This document shows positions 55,843-64,000 of a DNA stretch of 64,000 nt, piece after piece. A program made the position numbers and the translations under genes. This DNA is from Haematomicrobium sanguinis DSM 21259. Its GTDB lineage: Bacteria > Actinomycetota > Actinomycetes > Actinomycetales > Micrococcaceae. Where the stretch lies: the NCBI RefSeq assembly GCF_000688395.1, contig NZ_JIAG01000016.1:1-64000 (forward strand). Reading direction: 5' to 3'. The notes beneath the pieces are model-generated. The model had not been told where the DNA came from. It worked only from the letters and a program-made list of their open reading frames with translations, and ran no database searches. Position 1 is the stretch's first letter. Each line of letters starts with the position of its first letter.

Positions 55843-58800
55843 TTAGCGCTTGAAACGCAGCGTCACAATCTGGAAGGGCTTGAGCGACACCTCGACCCCG
55901 GAATCCGAGGCCAACACGGCACCGCTCGTCTCCTCGAGATCACGCTCGAGGAGGTCCACCTCGGCCACCGAGCCGAACTCGAAGTCCGGGGTGATCTGGG
56001 CCTTGTTGCGCCCGCCGGTCGCCTCGTAGACGCGCACAATGACGTCGCCGGACTCATCGTCGGCAAGCTTCACCGCGGAGGGCACCACCGCAGGGTTATC
56101 CACCTGGATGGGCGAGGCAAAAGCCGCACCGCCGCGCACTGTGCGCACCGGCAGATTCTGCTGATAACCGGCGCTCACCGCATCCATGGTGCTCGCCCCC
56201 GGCACGAGCGCGTAGTGCACGGTGTGCTCGCCCTGATCGGTGAGCGGATCGGGAAAGCGCGGTGCGCGAATCACGGACAAGCGCAGGTCCGTGTACACCC
56301 CCTCGGGCCCCTTCTTCCGCGAAATGTCATGGCCGTAGGTTGAATCGTTCGTGACGGCGACACCGTACCCGGGCTCCTCCACCTGCACCCATCGGTGTGC
56401 GCAAATCTCAAACTTTGCCGCATCCCAGGACGTGTTTTGGTGGGTCGGCCGGTAGATGTGCCCATACTGAATTTCCGCGGCAGAGCGCTCGGTGAGCACA
56501 TCCAGGCCAAAGGAGAGCTTCAAGAATTTCTCGACTTCATGCCAGTCCAGCGCGAGCTCAAACTCCACTCGGTCCGAGCCGGGCGCAAGGCGCACAAGCT
56601 CGTCCACGCTCGAGTCTCCGAAGGACCGCTTGATCCGCAACGAATCCCCGCCCTCGATGCTGATCGAGTCGACATCGCGCAGATCCGTCACGGTGTTGCG
56701 ATAAAACTCCTCCACATCCCACGCATCCCACAGATTCGGGAAGTCGGGGTGCAACTGCAACAGGTTTCCGGGCTGACCGGCCGACAGCACCTCCCGCTCG
56801 GCCCGCTTATCAAACACGGATGAGAAGGTGCCGTCGGCGTCCACCGTGACACGGAGATTTTCATTCTCCATCACCCAGCCCGAGCCATCTTCGCGCACCG
56901 TGGCTGCCGGGTCGCCATCAGGACGTACGACGGCGGAGCGCGCCTCGAGCGCGCCACGCGCGTGGGGTGCCGAATTGACTACTAATTCCTTATCCCCCGA
57001 CCCGGCAAGAGCGCTCAGCGCAGCGTCGATGATCGCCGTCGCATTGGTGAAGATTTGCTGGTACATCTCCGCGGTCTCCCGGTGCACCCAGGCGATCGAG
57101 GTTCCCGGCAGAATGTCGTGGAACTGGAGCAAAAGCACTTGCTTCCACAGCCGATCGAATTCGGCGTAGGGGTACTCGAAACCGGTCTTGAGCGCAGCCG
57201 TGGCCGCCCACAGCTCGGCTTCGTAGAGCAGGTGCTCGCTCTTGCGGTTACCCTGCTTGTTCTTTGCTTGCGAGGTGTAGGTGGCGCGGTGGTACTCCAA
57301 GTAGAGCTCTCCGCTCCAGACCGGAGGGTTCTGGTAATCCGCTTCGGCGCCTTCGAAAAAGGCGCGCGGGGACTCCATGACCACTTGGGCACTTCCCTCT
57401 AGGTCGCCGGTGCGCGCAATGCGGGCGAGCATTTCTCGGGTGGGTCCGCCACCGCCGTCGCCCCAACCAAATGGTGCAAGCGAACGGGATGCCGCCCCCT
57501 TGTCCTGGAAGTTGCGTACCGCGTGGGCGAGCTGGCCGCCGGAAATGTCCGAGTTATAGGTGTCAATGGGTGGGAAGTGCGTGAATACCTGGGTCCCATC
57601 CAGGCCCTCCCACATGAAGGTGTGGTGTGGGAATTTGTTGGTGGTATTCCAGGAAATTTTCTGGGTCAGGAACCACTTATTGCCGGCGAGCTTGACGATC
57701 TGGGGTAGCGCTGCCGAGTAGCCGAAGGAGTCCGGCAACCAGACTTCTTGGGTTTCGACGCCGAACTCGTCCATGAAGAAGCGTTTGCCGTGCACGAACT
57801 GTCGGGCCATCGCTTCGGAGCCGACCATGTTGGTGTCAGACTCCACCCACATGCCACCTACCGGGACAAACTGGCCCTTTTTGACCAGGTCCTTGACCTT
57901 GGCGTAGGTCCCCGGTTTGTGTTCCTTGAGCCACGCCAGCTGCTGCGCTTGGCTCATCGCAAAAATGTAGTCCGGGTGATCCTCCATCAGGTTCACCACG
58001 TTCGCGGTGGTTCGCCCCACCTTGCGGACGGTTTCACGCAACGGCCACAGCCACGCGGAGTCGATGTGCGCGTGGCCAACGGCGGAAATCCGGTGTCCAG
58101 TCTTGACCGCCGGGGAGGACATTACCTCTTCCAATTCGGCGCGCGCCGCGGCCGCGGTCCCCGGAATGTCCTGCAAATCCAGGGCGTCCAGTGCCTTTTC
58201 CACCGCAAGCAAGATGGTGTATTTGCGCGGGTTACCGGAGTCGAGTTCGCGCTCGAGCTGACCTAAAACTTCCAGATCCTGCACCAGTTCCCACACGTCC
58301 TGGTGCAACTCGTTGATGTCGGCGCGTTCCAGCGTATAGATGGGCTTATCTCCCGCGGTGGACTTCTCGCCCAGGTTCGTGGGCCGCATTCCGCCCGGTC
58401 CCATGATGTTGGGGTTCGCCGCCGCCTCGACGTACACGTCGAACTTGCCGCCCGGTGCGGTTTGTTCGTTGACCGGGATCCACTGGTTAAAGGGGTTGAT
58501 GGCCTTGATGACCGTGCCATCCGGGGTATATACCAATCCCTCGGCTTGGAAGCCCGGAGAGTGTTGGCCAAACCCCAAGTTGAAGACGACCTCGGGATTG
58601 TCAGTGCCGGCTGGAACCTCGCCCTGCACACGGAACCAACTGGTCCCCCATGCCGGGCCCCATGAGTCTCCCACCGCCGTCGTACTATATTCTGCTTGCT
58701 GCGCGTCCTGGAAGGGGACGGGCTCGCCTTGCCCGCCCTCGACGTGCCACACGGTGAGGTTCAGCGGTGCGACCGGGGTGTAAATGGCGGGTTGCAAGCG

Positions 58801-58872
58801 CTCCTCGAGGACGCGGCGCAGGCGGTCTTCGGTGGTTTTTCGGATGTCATGCATGAGCGACAGTTGCTCCAT
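55843..58872 (-). CDS. GH38 alpha-mannosidase
   Basis: 1009 aa, no signal peptide, so cytoplasmic. It removes alpha-linked mannose from imported oligosaccharides. The GH38 zinc site is seen in GHAHIDSAWLWPLRE (His267 or His269 with Asp271), and the nucleophile is Asp381 in WLPDSFGYS. An N-terminal helical/beta domain (residues ~1-255) and large C-terminal beta-sandwich regions follow the vacuolar AMS1-like layout. The first ATG (58872) overlaps the GH5 stop by 26 bases; ATG 58854 with GGAG further upstream is possible. Two GTACGACGGCG copies occur in its codons (56925, 58675). Confidence 0.93.
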   Translation of the reverse strand: MEQLSLMHDIRKTTEDRLRRVLEERLQPAIYTPVAPLNLTVWHVEGGQGEPVPFQDAQQAEYSTTAVGDSWGPAWGTSWFRVQGEVPAGTDNPEVVFNLGFGQHSPGFQAEGLVYTPDGTVIKAINPFNQWIPVNEQTAPGGKFDVYVEAAANPNIMGPGGMRPTNLGEKSTAGDKPIYTLERADINELHQDVWELVQDLEVLGQLERELDSGNPRKYTILLAVEKALDALDLQDIPGTAAAARAELEEVMSSPAVKTGHRISAVGHAHIDSAWLWPLRETVRKVGRTTANVVNLMEDHPDYIFAMSQAQQLAWLKEHKPGTYAKVKDLVKKGQFVPVGGMWVESDTNMVGSEAMARQFVHGKRFFMDEFGVETQEVWLPDSFGYSAALPQIVKLAGNKWFLTQKISWNTTNKFPHHTFMWEGLDGTQVFTHFPPIDTYNSDISGGQLAHAVRNFQDKGAASRSLAPFGWGDGGGGPTREMLARIARTGDLEGSAQVVMESPRAFFEGAEADYQNPPVWSGELYLEYHRATYTSQAKNKQGNRKSEHLLYEAELWAATAALKTGFEYPYAEFDRLWKQVLLLQFHDILPGTSIAWVHRETAEMYQQIFTNATAIIDAALSALAGSGDKELVVNSAPHARGALEARSAVVRPDGDPAATVREDGSGWVMENENLRVTVDADGTFSSVFDKRAEREVLSAGQPGNLLQLHPDFPNLWDAWDVEEFYRNTVTDLRDVDSISIEGGDSLRIKRSFGDSSVDELVRLAPGSDRVEFELALDWHEVEKFLKLSFGLDVLTERSAAEIQYGHIYRPTHQNTSWDAAKFEICAHRWVQVEEPGYGVAVTNDSTYGHDISRKKGPEGVYTDLRLSVIRAPRFPDPLTDQGEHTVHYALVPGASTMDAVSAGYQQNLPVRTVRGGAAFASPIQVDNPAVVPSAVKLADDESGDVIVRVYEATGGRNKAQITPDFEFGSVAEVDLLERDLEETSGAVLASDSGVEVSLKPFQIVTLRFKR

Positions 58873-60139
58873 TCTGTGGGGTCTTCAGGTGGTGCATGGA
58901 CTGAGTAGCGGTAATTCCGCGAGCGGCGAGGTAATCAGCATTTTCTGCTTGCGACGCTAACACGACCGTAGGACGCTCGCCACGCATGGCCAATTCCATC
59001 CAGGCGTCAAAGAATTCGCCGCCGGGTTTGCAGATTTCCCGGCCGGTGCCCTGCCGTTCATCCTCAAGTTCGAGGATCAGCGCGGTTTCGCGGGGAGCAG
59101 GAGTCGTCACATGCTGGCGGCGCTCGGCATACTCTTTGAAGACGGCGCCTTGAGCTTTGATCTCATTGTTGTTGGCGAGCAGGCCGAGGCTGTATTCCAG
59201 GTCGGGGAAATCTGCGAGGGCGCGATCCACATCGTGAGAGCACCACCAGGTCACGCCGTAGAGATCCTGCGTGTCCAGCGCGTAATCCAGAGTGCGGCGC
59301 ATAAACTCGGGCGCGTCCGCGGCGCTGACGTGCGGGCTCGGCGCACCAATCTCTTGTAGCCAAATTTGACGATGCGGATCCTTGGCATACGCGCGACCCA
59401 ATTCCATGAGGTAAACGGGAAGCAAGAAGGACTGCTCGCTCATGCCGCCGTAGGTCTGCGCGGTGTTGTTGAACACCCAGGAATGAATGGTGGTGCGGGC
59501 GCCGATATTGGCGGCAAGTTCCGGGGTGAAGGGGTGAGCCGAGTCGAAGAAGGAGGCGTCGAATTCCGAGTGGTGGTGTTCCGCGTCCGGCGCGCCCTCG
59601 GCGCTCGCCTCAATCATGGTGCGCATCCAGGCTTCCGCCTGGTCTACCGTCGCGACGCTCCGAGTGGGATGCGCGCTCCAGGTGAACTGGCTGAATTCGT
59701 TGCCGATACTGGTTCCCAAGAAGTTGGGGTGGCTCTTGAGCCGTTCGGCAATCGCGCGCAGGTAGGTGGACTGGCCCTCGATGATGCGCGGGTCCGTGAT
59801 GAGGTTCGCCTCATGCCACGTGGCCGCCCACGAGGGGACGAAATCGAAGCTGGAGAGGTGGCCTTGGAGTCCGTCAACGCTGACGTCCAAGCCGAGATCG
59901 CCGGCGATCTCCACCATTTTCGCCAAATCGTCAAGCGCGCTCTGCCTAATGAGCGTGCGATTCGGTTGGAAAAGTGTCCAGAGAGCGAACACCCGCACGT
60001 GGTCCAAGCCCAATTCGGCCAGCTTGCTCAGGTCTTCCTTGACCTCGCCGGCGTCGAAGTCGAGCCAGTGGTGAAACCACCCTCGCGACGGTGTGTAATT
60101 GGCGCCGAAGCGTGGTGGCGCCACAAGCGGTACAGGCAT
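58847..60139 (-). CDS. GH5_18-like beta-mannosidase
   Basis: 430 aa, cytoplasmic. A clan-A barrel with the acid/base Glu148 (SIGNEFSQF) and nucleophile Glu263 (WLQEIGAP). It has the DHVRVFALWTLFQPN strand, HSWVFNNTAQTYGG and TWWCSHDVDR, which I associate with the GH5_18 enzymes that cleave the Man-beta-1,4-GlcNAc core of N-glycans in Bifidobacterium. The subfamily is inferred from memory, not computed. ATG 60139 is chosen because GAGGA lies nine bases upstream. It is translationally overlapped with the GH38 gene, giving an operon that would strip mannose from an N-glycan core. A LacI-type operator lies about 100 bases upstream. Confidence 0.82.
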   Translation of the reverse strand: MPVPLVAPPRFGANYTPSRGWFHHWLDFDAGEVKEDLSKLAELGLDHVRVFALWTLFQPNRTLIRQSALDDLAKMVEIAGDLGLDVSVDGLQGHLSSFDFVPSWAATWHEANLITDPRIIEGQSTYLRAIAERLKSHPNFLGTSIGNEFSQFTWSAHPTRSVATVDQAEAWMRTMIEASAEGAPDAEHHHSEFDASFFDSAHPFTPELAANIGARTTIHSWVFNNTAQTYGGMSEQSFLLPVYLMELGRAYAKDPHRQIWLQEIGAPSPHVSAADAPEFMRRTLDYALDTQDLYGVTWWCSHDVDRALADFPDLEYSLGLLANNNEIKAQGAVFKEYAERRQHVTTPAPRETALILELEDERQGTGREICKPGGEFFDAWMELAMRGERPTVVLASQAENADYLAARGITATQSMHHLKTPQNGATVAHA

Positions 60140-60232
60140 GGTGCGGGGTCCTCGTTCTGTGCTGGAACTGTCCTGATGTCGAGTTAGCAAACGTGGCTGC
60201 CGGGGCCGCCGTGGCACCTGGAGACTCGTTGC

Positions 60233-60244
60233 TAATCCGTTTTA
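60233..60244 (-). promoter_or_regulatory. LacI-type operator upstream of the hydrolase operon
   Basis: TAATCCGTTTTA has the CpG-centred dyad expected for LacI-family regulators and closely matches the site at 61598-61609. It lies between the GH5 start and the end of the lacI-type gene. Confidence 0.55.
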
Positions 60245-60339
60245 GTTAATCCGATGAAATAGCACACTATCGACAATGGGTGTCAAAGTACAGACGAAAT
60301 TGCCATGATGTTGAGGGGTGGCGCGGCGTCCAGCGGCAC

Positions 60340-61365
60340 TCACCCGCCGTAGATTGCGGTGCTTTCACGCTCGGTGACATGGGGGGTGGGAACGCGCACT
60401 GCGAAGTAATCCTCCGGCGTCTCGATCAGCCGCAAGAGCGAGTTGGCGACTTCTTCACCGAATTCAAAGGTGTCGCGGCTCAGCGCCGTGATCGAGGGGT
60501 GAGTCAACCGGGTGAGCAGGGAATCGTCGAAGGACATTATGGAGACGTCTTGCGGCACCGATAGACCCTTTTCCATGAGGGCGCTCAATCCGGCGAGCGC
60601 CATCACATCCGAGTCATAAATGACCGCGGTGGGGCGCTGGGGCGCATCCATGAGTTTGCGGGTCGCCGTGGCCGCCTCCCGATCGGAAAAGTCGGTGGGC
60701 TCGGAAAGGATCTCCAGCTCTGGATGGCTCGCACCAGCGGCGCTCACCGCGAGCCGGCGTTGCCTGGTATGGGAAAACTCTTCGAGACCGTGGACGTGGG
60801 CAATGCGCCGATGCCCTAACTCATAGAGGTGGCTAATGGCTTGGGCCATTGCCTCTTGGTCATCGGCCCATACCACCGCGTACTTTCCATGGTCGGGTGT
60901 GCTGGCCACCAATACGGCGGGCATTTCCAATTCGGCAATGACGCTAAAACGCGGATCATTGACACGGGCGTCAAAAAGGATGACCCCGTCCACCCGGCGC
61001 TCTCGCCACCATTGCCGGTACTCGGCTATCTCGGCGTCGATGGACTCAACGATTTTCATTTGCAGACCGATTCCCACCGAAGACAGCACCGATTGCACAC
61101 CCGAAATCATGAGCATGAAGAAGGGCTCCAGACTAATGGTGCGAGCCGGTCTCGCGATGACCAGACCCACGACCCCGGTTCTATTACCGCCCAGAGTGCG
61201 CGCCGCAAAGTGCGGGCTCCATTCCATTTGTTCGGCAACATCCAAGATGCGTTTGCGAGTCTCTTCGCTGACTCCTGGACGACCATTGAGCGCAAAAGAC
61301 ACGGCACCCTTGGACACACCGGCCATCTTGGCAATATCCCCAATACCGGGACGTTTTTTCGCCAT
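60340..61365 (-). CDS. LacI-family transcriptional regulator
   Basis: 341 aa. The N-terminal helix-turn-helix (IGDIAKMAGVSKGAVSFALN, then GRPGVSEETRKRI) is followed by a periplasmic-binding-protein-like effector domain (VVGLVIARPART, VDGVILFDARVND, PTAVIYDSDVMALAGL, DVSIMSFDDS). ATG 61365 is preferred over the GTG two codons earlier because GGAGG lies six bases upstream. It sits between the mannosidase operon and the transporter operon, and is the obvious candidate to bind both operators and sense a mannosyl oligosaccharide. Confidence 0.92.
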   Translation of the reverse strand: MAKKRPGIGDIAKMAGVSKGAVSFALNGRPGVSEETRKRILDVAEQMEWSPHFAARTLGGNRTGVVGLVIARPARTISLEPFFMLMISGVQSVLSSVGIGLQMKIVESIDAEIAEYRQWWRERRVDGVILFDARVNDPRFSVIAELEMPAVLVASTPDHGKYAVVWADDQEAMAQAISHLYELGHRRIAHVHGLEEFSHTRQRRLAVSAAGASHPELEILSEPTDFSDREAATATRKLMDAPQRPTAVIYDSDVMALAGLSALMEKGLSVPQDVSIMSFDDSLLTRLTHPSITALSRDTFEFGEEVANSLLRLIETPEDYFAVRVPTPHVTERESTAIYGG

Positions 61366-61669
61366 GGACACCCTCCGTTGTTGTGCGCGCCTCGCGAATG
61401 CTGGGCTTGCGCCAATTGCTTGGACTGAGCATAGCGAAGTTGAGGCGACGCACCACCCTTTGGTACGGGGTTAGCCGAATTTTTCTTGCCATAAGCGGTT
61501 GCCGTACGCGCTTGCCGTACGCACGAGTAACATCTTCACAACGGATGGCGGGCGCTGTCTTGACATTGCCGCGTCGGGGCGTGGATAGTGGGCATACTAA
61601 ATCGTTTTATCAAAGTGGGTGCGCGAATCGAGGCACACCCCCGGATAACGAAGGAACAGTGAAGTTCGC
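61366..61669. promoter_or_regulatory. Divergent promoter region of the regulator and sugar transporter
   Basis: On the plus strand TTGACA (61560-61565) and GATAGT (61584-61589) with an 18-base spacer make a plausible promoter for the transporter. The LacI-type dyad TAAATCGTTTTA (61598-61609) lies just after the expected start of transcription, a road-block position. A tandem TTGCCGTACGC occurs at about 61498-61520. GAAGGA precedes the ATG of the binding protein. Confidence 0.6.
61598..61609 (+). promoter_or_regulatory. LacI-type operator upstream of the transporter operon
   Basis: TAAATCGTTTTA is a CpG-centred near-perfect dyad, matching TAATCCGTTTTA upstream of the hydrolase operon at most positions. 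It lies 9 bases after the -10 of the transporter promoter. Confidence 0.6.
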
Positions 61670-62953
61670 ATGAAGAAATTTCTCAAGGGCATCGCGGTGG
61701 CCGCGGCTGCCACGCTCGCACTCACCGCGTGCGGTAATGGCGGGGACAGCGGTAGCGCCGAAACCGTCAACCCCGCTGACGTCAAGGGTGAAATTGTGTT
61801 CCAAACCTGGGCGCTGACACCCAAGTTCCAGGACTACCTCGATAAGGTCATTTCCGGTTTCGAGGAAAAGTATCCTGGCACCACAGTGAAACTCCAAGAT
61901 CAGCCCGGGGACGGCTACTCGGACAAGATCGTGTCCCAGGCAAGCACAAACACGCTCCCGGACGTCATTAACCTGCCGCCGGACTTCGGCGTGGCGCTGG
62001 CCAAGCAGGGGCTGTTGGCAGACGTCAGCAAATTGGATCCCAACCTGGACAGCACCTACGTCAAGGGCGCCCTGGACGCCTACCGGTATAAGGGAGTTGA
62101 GGGCACGTATGGGTTCCCGTGGTACCTGAACACCGACATCAGTTACTGGAACACCCAAATGCTCCAGGACGCCGGACTGGACACCTCCAGCTTCCCGAAG
62201 ACGGTCGATGAGCAGTTCGAGTGGGCGCAAAAGATGAAGGACGCGACCGGAGGAAAGTCCTACCTGCTCTCCTCCAAGCCGGGGCTGGCCGACTTTGTCC
62301 GTGCCGGCATTGACGTGCTTAACGAGGACGGCACCGAAGCGGTATTCAATACCGATCAGGCCGCCGAAATCCTGCAAAAGTATGTGGACGCCTATCAGAA
62401 CGGCCTCTACCCCTCCTCCGTGCTCAACGACGACTACCTTGGCAACTCCAAGCTCTTCACTCAAGGCGAGGTCGCCTACACCACCGGCGGCGGCCCGGCA
62501 TACAAGAGCTTCGTCACCGATAACCCGAGCCTGGAGGGCAAGATCGGGATGAGCGCCGCACTGAACGATACTCCTCCCCTATACGTGCAAGGCATCTCCA
62601 TTCCGGAAAGCAGCCAAAACAAGGCGACGGCCGTTGCCTTCGCACAATACTTGCTGAGCCCGGAGAACCAACTGGAGTTCGCCAACCTCACCAACACCTT
62701 CCCCAGCACAACGGCGAGCGCGGATGATCCATCGCTCTCCAAGAGCGACGGCACTCCGGAGGGGGACGCCAAGGTCTTGGCCTTCGAATCCTTGCAAAAG
62801 GCCAAGGTGCTGGTGCCGGTGGAGTTCAACGACGCAATGAACACCATTGTGAATCAGCAGATTGCCTTGGCGATGAAGGGCTCGATCGAGCCCAAGGCCG
62901 CACTCGACTCGGCCGCTGATCAGGTCAACCGCCTGCTCAAGCAACAAAACTAG
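61670..62953 (+). CDS. Sugar ABC transporter substrate-binding lipoprotein
   Basis: 427 aa. The lipobox LTAC places the lipidated Cys at residue 21. The rest is a family 1 extracellular solute-binding fold: GEIVFQTWALTPKFQDYLDK, FEEKYPGTTVKLQDQPGDGY, LPDVINLPPDFGVALAKQG, GTYGFPWYLNTDISYWNTQM and AFAQYLLSPENQLEFANLTN. It captures an oligosaccharide outside the membrane for the permeases encoded next. The gene follows a LacI-controlled promoter; the neighbouring mannosidases suggest a mannosyl glycan as ligand (inference). Confidence 0.94.
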   Translation: MKKFLKGIAVAAAATLALTACGNGGDSGSAETVNPADVKGEIVFQTWALTPKFQDYLDKVISGFEEKYPGTTVKLQDQPGDGYSDKIVSQASTNTLPDVINLPPDFGVALAKQGLLADVSKLDPNLDSTYVKGALDAYRYKGVEGTYGFPWYLNTDISYWNTQMLQDAGLDTSSFPKTVDEQFEWAQKMKDATGGKSYLLSSKPGLADFVRAGIDVLNEDGTEAVFNTDQAAEILQKYVDAYQNGLYPSSVLNDDYLGNSKLFTQGEVAYTTGGGPAYKSFVTDNPSLEGKIGMSAALNDTPPLYVQGISIPESSQNKATAVAFAQYLLSPENQLEFANLTNTFPSTTASADDPSLSKSDGTPEGDAKVLAFESLQKAKVLVPVEFNDAMNTIVNQQIALAMKGSIEPKAALDSAADQVNRLLKQQN

Positions 62954-63038
62954 ATTGAACGGGTTGGGGCGCTTGCAAGCGCCCCAACCCGTTTACCTAA
63001 CCCCCACTCCATCCGTCGAGAGAACACCTGAGATATTT

Positions 63039-63920
63039 ATGCGCACACACCACCCAGCAACGCCCTGGCTGTTGGCGGCGCCCGCCCTGTTGTGGCTCGC
63101 CGTCTTTAGCCTCTGGCCGGCCATCAACACGGTACGCCTCTCCTTCACATACGCGACCCCCCTGGGACGCACCGAAAAGTTCATCGGCGGCGAGAACTAC
63201 GTCGACATTTTCTCCGACCCGCAATTCCTCAACGCCTTGCTCAACTCGGTCGTCTACATGATTGTGTGTGTACCGTTGTTGACCTTGCTCCCACTTGGCC
63301 TGGCCATCCTGGTGCAAAAGAAACTTCCCGGCATCACCTTTTTCCGCACGGCGTTTTATACCCCTGTGGTGGCCAGCGCCGTGGTCGTCGCGCTGCTGTG
63401 GTCCTGGATGCTGGAGGACCGCGGCCTCGTCAACGGGATTGCCGAGTCTCTGGGCTGGATTCAGGGTCCGCTGCCCTTCCTCACCGACCGTTGGTTGGTG
63501 ATCTTTAGCGCCATCTCCCTCACCATCTGGAAGGGCCTGGGCTACTACATGATTATTTACATCGCCGCGCTCGGCAATGTATCCCAGGACCTTCATGAAG
63601 CCGCGGCGATTGACGGCGCCAACGCCTGGCGGCGGTTCTGGAGCGTCACGGTTCCCGGTGTTCGCGGCGCCATGATCTTGGTGGCCATCATGATCTCGGT
63701 ATCGGCGCTACGTATCTTTACCGAGCCGTATATTTTGACCGGCACTACCGGCGGTCCCGGCGGCTACGCGTCCAGCCTGGTCATGCTTATTCAGCAATAC
63801 GCCAGGGGTTTGCAGGGCAACCTCGGGTATGCCGCCGCGCTCTCGGTGGTCTTGTTCTTCGTCTGCTTGATCCCGATGATCGCCTTGGCCCGGCTGAACC
63901 GAAAGGGGAATGACGAATGA
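63039..63920 (+). CDS. Sugar ABC transporter permease (MalF-type)
   Basis: 293 aa with six hydrophobic segments. The cytoplasmic EAA loop reads LHEAAAIDGANAWRRFWSVTVPG, split here as EAAAIDGANAWRRFW then SVTVPG, which docks the ATPase. The start MRTHHPATPWLLAAPALLWL at 63039 is preferred because it gives the usual short cytoplasmic N-terminus; the open frame continues 28 codons upstream. The stop overlaps the start of the second permease by four bases. Confidence 0.92.
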   Translation: MRTHHPATPWLLAAPALLWLAVFSLWPAINTVRLSFTYATPLGRTEKFIGGENYVDIFSDPQFLNALLNSVVYMIVCVPLLTLLPLGLAILVQKKLPGITFFRTAFYTPVVASAVVVALLWSWMLEDRGLVNGIAESLGWIQGPLPFLTDRWLVIFSAISLTIWKGLGYYMIIYIAALGNVSQDLHEAAAIDGANAWRRFWSVTVPGVRGAMILVAIMISVSALRIFTEPYILTGTTGGPGGYASSLVMLIQQYARGLQGNLGYAAALSVVLFFVCLIPMIALARLNRKGNDE

Positions 63921-64000
63921 GCGCTTCCACTGGTATCGACCAAGGAACCTTCCGTCAACTCGACCAGACCACGCCGGCGCCCAAGAAGCGTCGCCGAGCC
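63917..64000 (+). CDS. Second sugar ABC transporter permease, N-terminus only
   Basis: ATG 63917 overlaps the previous stop (ATGA). The visible 28 residues are a hydrophilic basic leader (MSASTGIDQGTFRQ, then APKKRRRA), as in MalG-type permeases before their first membrane helix. The gene runs out of the window. Its identity is inferred from operon position. Confidence 0.6.
   Translation, partial: MSASTGIDQGTFRQLDQTTPAPKKRRRA

Overview
The window is about 60% GC and looks like the chromosome of a host-associated actinobacterium, probably of the Actinomycetaceae type. The evidence is an actinobacterial ribosomal protein style (Lys/Ala-rich tails on L29 and S3), frequent GTG and TTG starts, an LPDTG sortase-anchored surface protein, lipobox lipoproteins, and a sugar-uptake locus that looks suited to host glycans. 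The species cannot be named from the sequence.

Layout. Position 1-330 holds the 3' end of an IS481-type transposase with a duplicated insertion-sequence end. Most of 440-42,000 is a minus-strand housekeeping block read as rpoB-rpoC, rpsL-rpsG-fusA-tuf and the S10 operon (rpsJ-rplC-rplD-rplW-rplB-rpsS-rplV-rpsC-rplP-rpmC-rpsQ). Two accessory islands interrupt it. The first (30.7-34.1 kb) lies between rpoC and rpsL. It holds a DUF5996 protein, a secreted S1 protease, and an overlapping pair made of a secreted protein with a glycine-rich C-terminus and a small membrane protein. The second (6.2-25.6 kb) lies between tuf and rpsJ. It encodes a giant cell-wall protein of about 50 tandem immunoglobulin-like (DUF11/DUF7507-like) modules, followed by a lipoprotein and a 42-residue membrane peptide. 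As it stands the giant reading frame is broken by an in-frame TAA (16806-16808), a frameshift near 16388, and possibly a one-base homopolymer loss just after its start codon.

From 42.3 kb onward the genes are ordinary accessory and metabolic ones. They comprise a P1B-4 metal-exporting ATPase whose promoter carries a perfect 20-bp palindrome; a molybdenum-cofactor and formate-dehydrogenase-like cluster (mobA, a DUF6457 protein, moeA, fdhD, an FdhF/YdeP-type oxidoreductase); a GT39-like membrane glycosyltransferase; an SGNH hydrolase; a pyruvyltransferase-family protein; a thiolase; an unknown 127-aa protein; and a YbaK-type deacylase. The window ends with a glycan-use locus: GH38 alpha-mannosidase, GH5_18-like beta-mannosidase, a LacI regulator, and a sugar ABC transporter cut off at the window edge. 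Two LacI-type operators tie the hydrolases and the transporter into one regulon.

Two dispersed sequence families run through the window. One is a palindromic intergenic element with the core CGTTTCGCATCCCCGTACC (three copies). The other is the 11-mer GTACGACGGCG, with ten exact copies in genes and intergenic regions, two of them forming the arms of a perfect 60-bp palindrome.
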